A stretch of 15,381 nt of DNA. It comes from Coemansia sp. RSA 922. Taxonomy: Eukaryota; Kickxellomycota; Kickxellomycetes; Kickxellales; Kickxellaceae. Below, in pieces: positions 14,551 through 15,381 of the stretch. Location: assembly GCA_027577415.1 (NCBI GenBank), contig JANBQS010000558.1:1-15381 (forward strand), in the 5' to 3' direction. Each line of letters starts with the position of its first letter. Position 1 is the first letter of the stretch. The notes under the pieces are model-generated. The model worked only from the letters and a program-made list of their open reading frames with translations. It was not told the origin of the DNA and did no database searches. A program made the position numbers and the translations under genes.

Positions 14551-15381
14551 ATGAAGGAACCAGTGCTTATTCAGGCGCCAAAGCAAATGTATGAGCAACT
14601 CAACAGTTATATACTCTGCCTTGTAGCTGTCACTAGTATCCACAGCTGCTAATTCGTACCCGCTGCCTCCCTTTGTTCTGTGCCTTGCTGTCATTGTATT
14701 CCTATGTAGTCATTGCATTCAGTTTGGCGTTCCCAGCCCGCACGAAATTCGCCAGGCTGCCGAAGTTGAGATTAACCAGCGTGATCTCTACCTGGCCGAG
14801 AACCATAAGCCTGTGCCACATGGTGTCCTCGATCCGCGCCTGGGTATCTCAAAGAACAGCGATACTTGTGCCACATGTGGTCAGCATATGTCAGAGTGCG
14901 TGGGCCACTGGGGCTACATTTCTCTGTGCGTGCCCGTCTTCCACTTTGGCTACTTTAAGATGACCCAGACCATTCTTCAGGACATCTGCAAGACGTGCTC
15001 GCGAGTCATGCTGGAGGAGTCCGACCGACGCAGTACTTTGATTACGCTGCGGAGGCCCGGTATTGATGGACTGCAGACGCGGGCAGTTGTCAAGGGCGTC
15101 AACGACCGTTGCAAAAAGGTCACATACTGTCCTCACTGCACGGCAACCAACGGCGTAGTCAAAAAGGGCGGTCCACTAAAGATCATCCACGACAAGTACC
15201 GTCAGAAGCGTACTGCGCAGGAGCAAGAAGAGTTTCGAGGCACCCTAGCCAATGCTGCCGAGGCCGACCCACAGCTCAAGTTGTTTGTCTCGCGCGCGCA
15301 CTCCGAAGAGATGACTCCTCTGCGCGTCTACAATCTGTTTAAGAATATCTCGGATGAGGACTGCGAGCTGATGGGCCTCAA
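14551..15381 (+). CDS. RPO31: RNA polymerase III largest subunit Rpc1 (RPC160), 5' part, runs off the window
   Basis: Rpc1 is the catalytic largest subunit of Pol III, which makes tRNA and 5S rRNA in the nucleus. Coding exons are 14551-14588 and 14710 to beyond 15381, giving about 236 N-terminal residues of a protein usually near 1400. Splicing yields MKEPVLIQAPKQIHCIQFGV, in step with human POLR3A (ISHICFG at the same place) and yeast Rpo31 (MKEVVVSETPKRI). Clamp zinc ligands are C66, C69, C76 and H79 (CATCGQHMSECVGH). A second set is C106, C109, C153 and C156 (CKTC and CPHC). The blocks GVLDPRLGIS, FHFGYFK, LRRPGID and GPLKIIHDKYR, and an ending ISDEDCELMGL, are Pol III-type rather than Pol I or II. 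The polymerase active site lies outside the window. Confidence 0.95.
14589..14709 (+). other. Spliceosomal intron 1 of RPC1
   Basis: The intron starts GTATGAGC and ends CCTATGTAG, 121 nt, phase 2. A branch-like GCTAAT lies at 14648-14653. The next AG (CAG, 14720-14722) would put the conserved FGVPSP out of frame, while TAG at 14709 keeps it. In-frame stops within the intron require its removal. Confidence 0.85.

Overview
This window looks like nuclear DNA of a fungus, with nearly every gene an ordinary eukaryotic housekeeping gene. The signs are GT-AG introns, a mitochondrial ribosomal protein with an N-terminal targeting region, ER glycosylation enzymes, RNA polymerase III machinery and AATAAA-like hexamers at gene ends. 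It holds an intact Integrator subunit 4 gene, and Integrator is generally regarded as absent from ascomycete and basidiomycete model fungi. Together with few introns and short spacers, this points to an early-diverging lineage. Kickxellomycotina/Zoopagomycota is my guess from gene style, not something the sequence proves.

Layout, left to right: (1) a TFIIIB subunit B''/Bdp1 gene (+) starting at the window edge, possibly N-terminally incomplete; (2) a 557-bp spacer with a TATA box and a near-perfect palindrome; (3) a PP2A regulatory B (B55/Cdc55) gene (+) in three exons, 444 aa; (4) a 962-bp gene-poor stretch with only a small interrupted reading frame and the promoter of the next gene; (5) an unrecognised 515-aa membrane protein (+) with a long, probably disordered tail; (6) mitochondrial ribosomal protein uL16m (+); (7) ALG7 (-), the first enzyme of dolichol-linked oligosaccharide synthesis; (8) INTS4 (+), divergent from ALG7; (9) STT3 (-), the oligosaccharyltransferase catalytic subunit, convergent with INTS4; (10) the 5' part of RPC1, the largest Pol III subunit (+), divergent from STT3, with a 38-nt coding part in exon 1.

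From uL16m to RPC1 the genes alternate strand. The convergent pairs uL16m/ALG7 and INTS4/STT3 leave only 33 and 68 bp between stop codons. The divergent pairs ALG7/INTS4 and STT3/RPC1 share promoter regions of 317 and 392 bp. Two functional themes recur: N-glycosylation (ALG7 starts the lipid-linked glycan, STT3 transfers it to protein) and Pol III transcription (Bdp1 recruits the polymerase, RPC1 is its catalytic subunit). No sign of an operon or gene cluster is visible, so co-location may be chance.

I found no mobile element, CRISPR array, tRNA or rRNA. I do not see a clearly new multi-gene system. The points most worth checking are the fungal INTS4, a perfect 10-bp inverted repeat just upstream of RPC1, the orphan membrane protein, and the small interrupted reading frame at 3614-3787.
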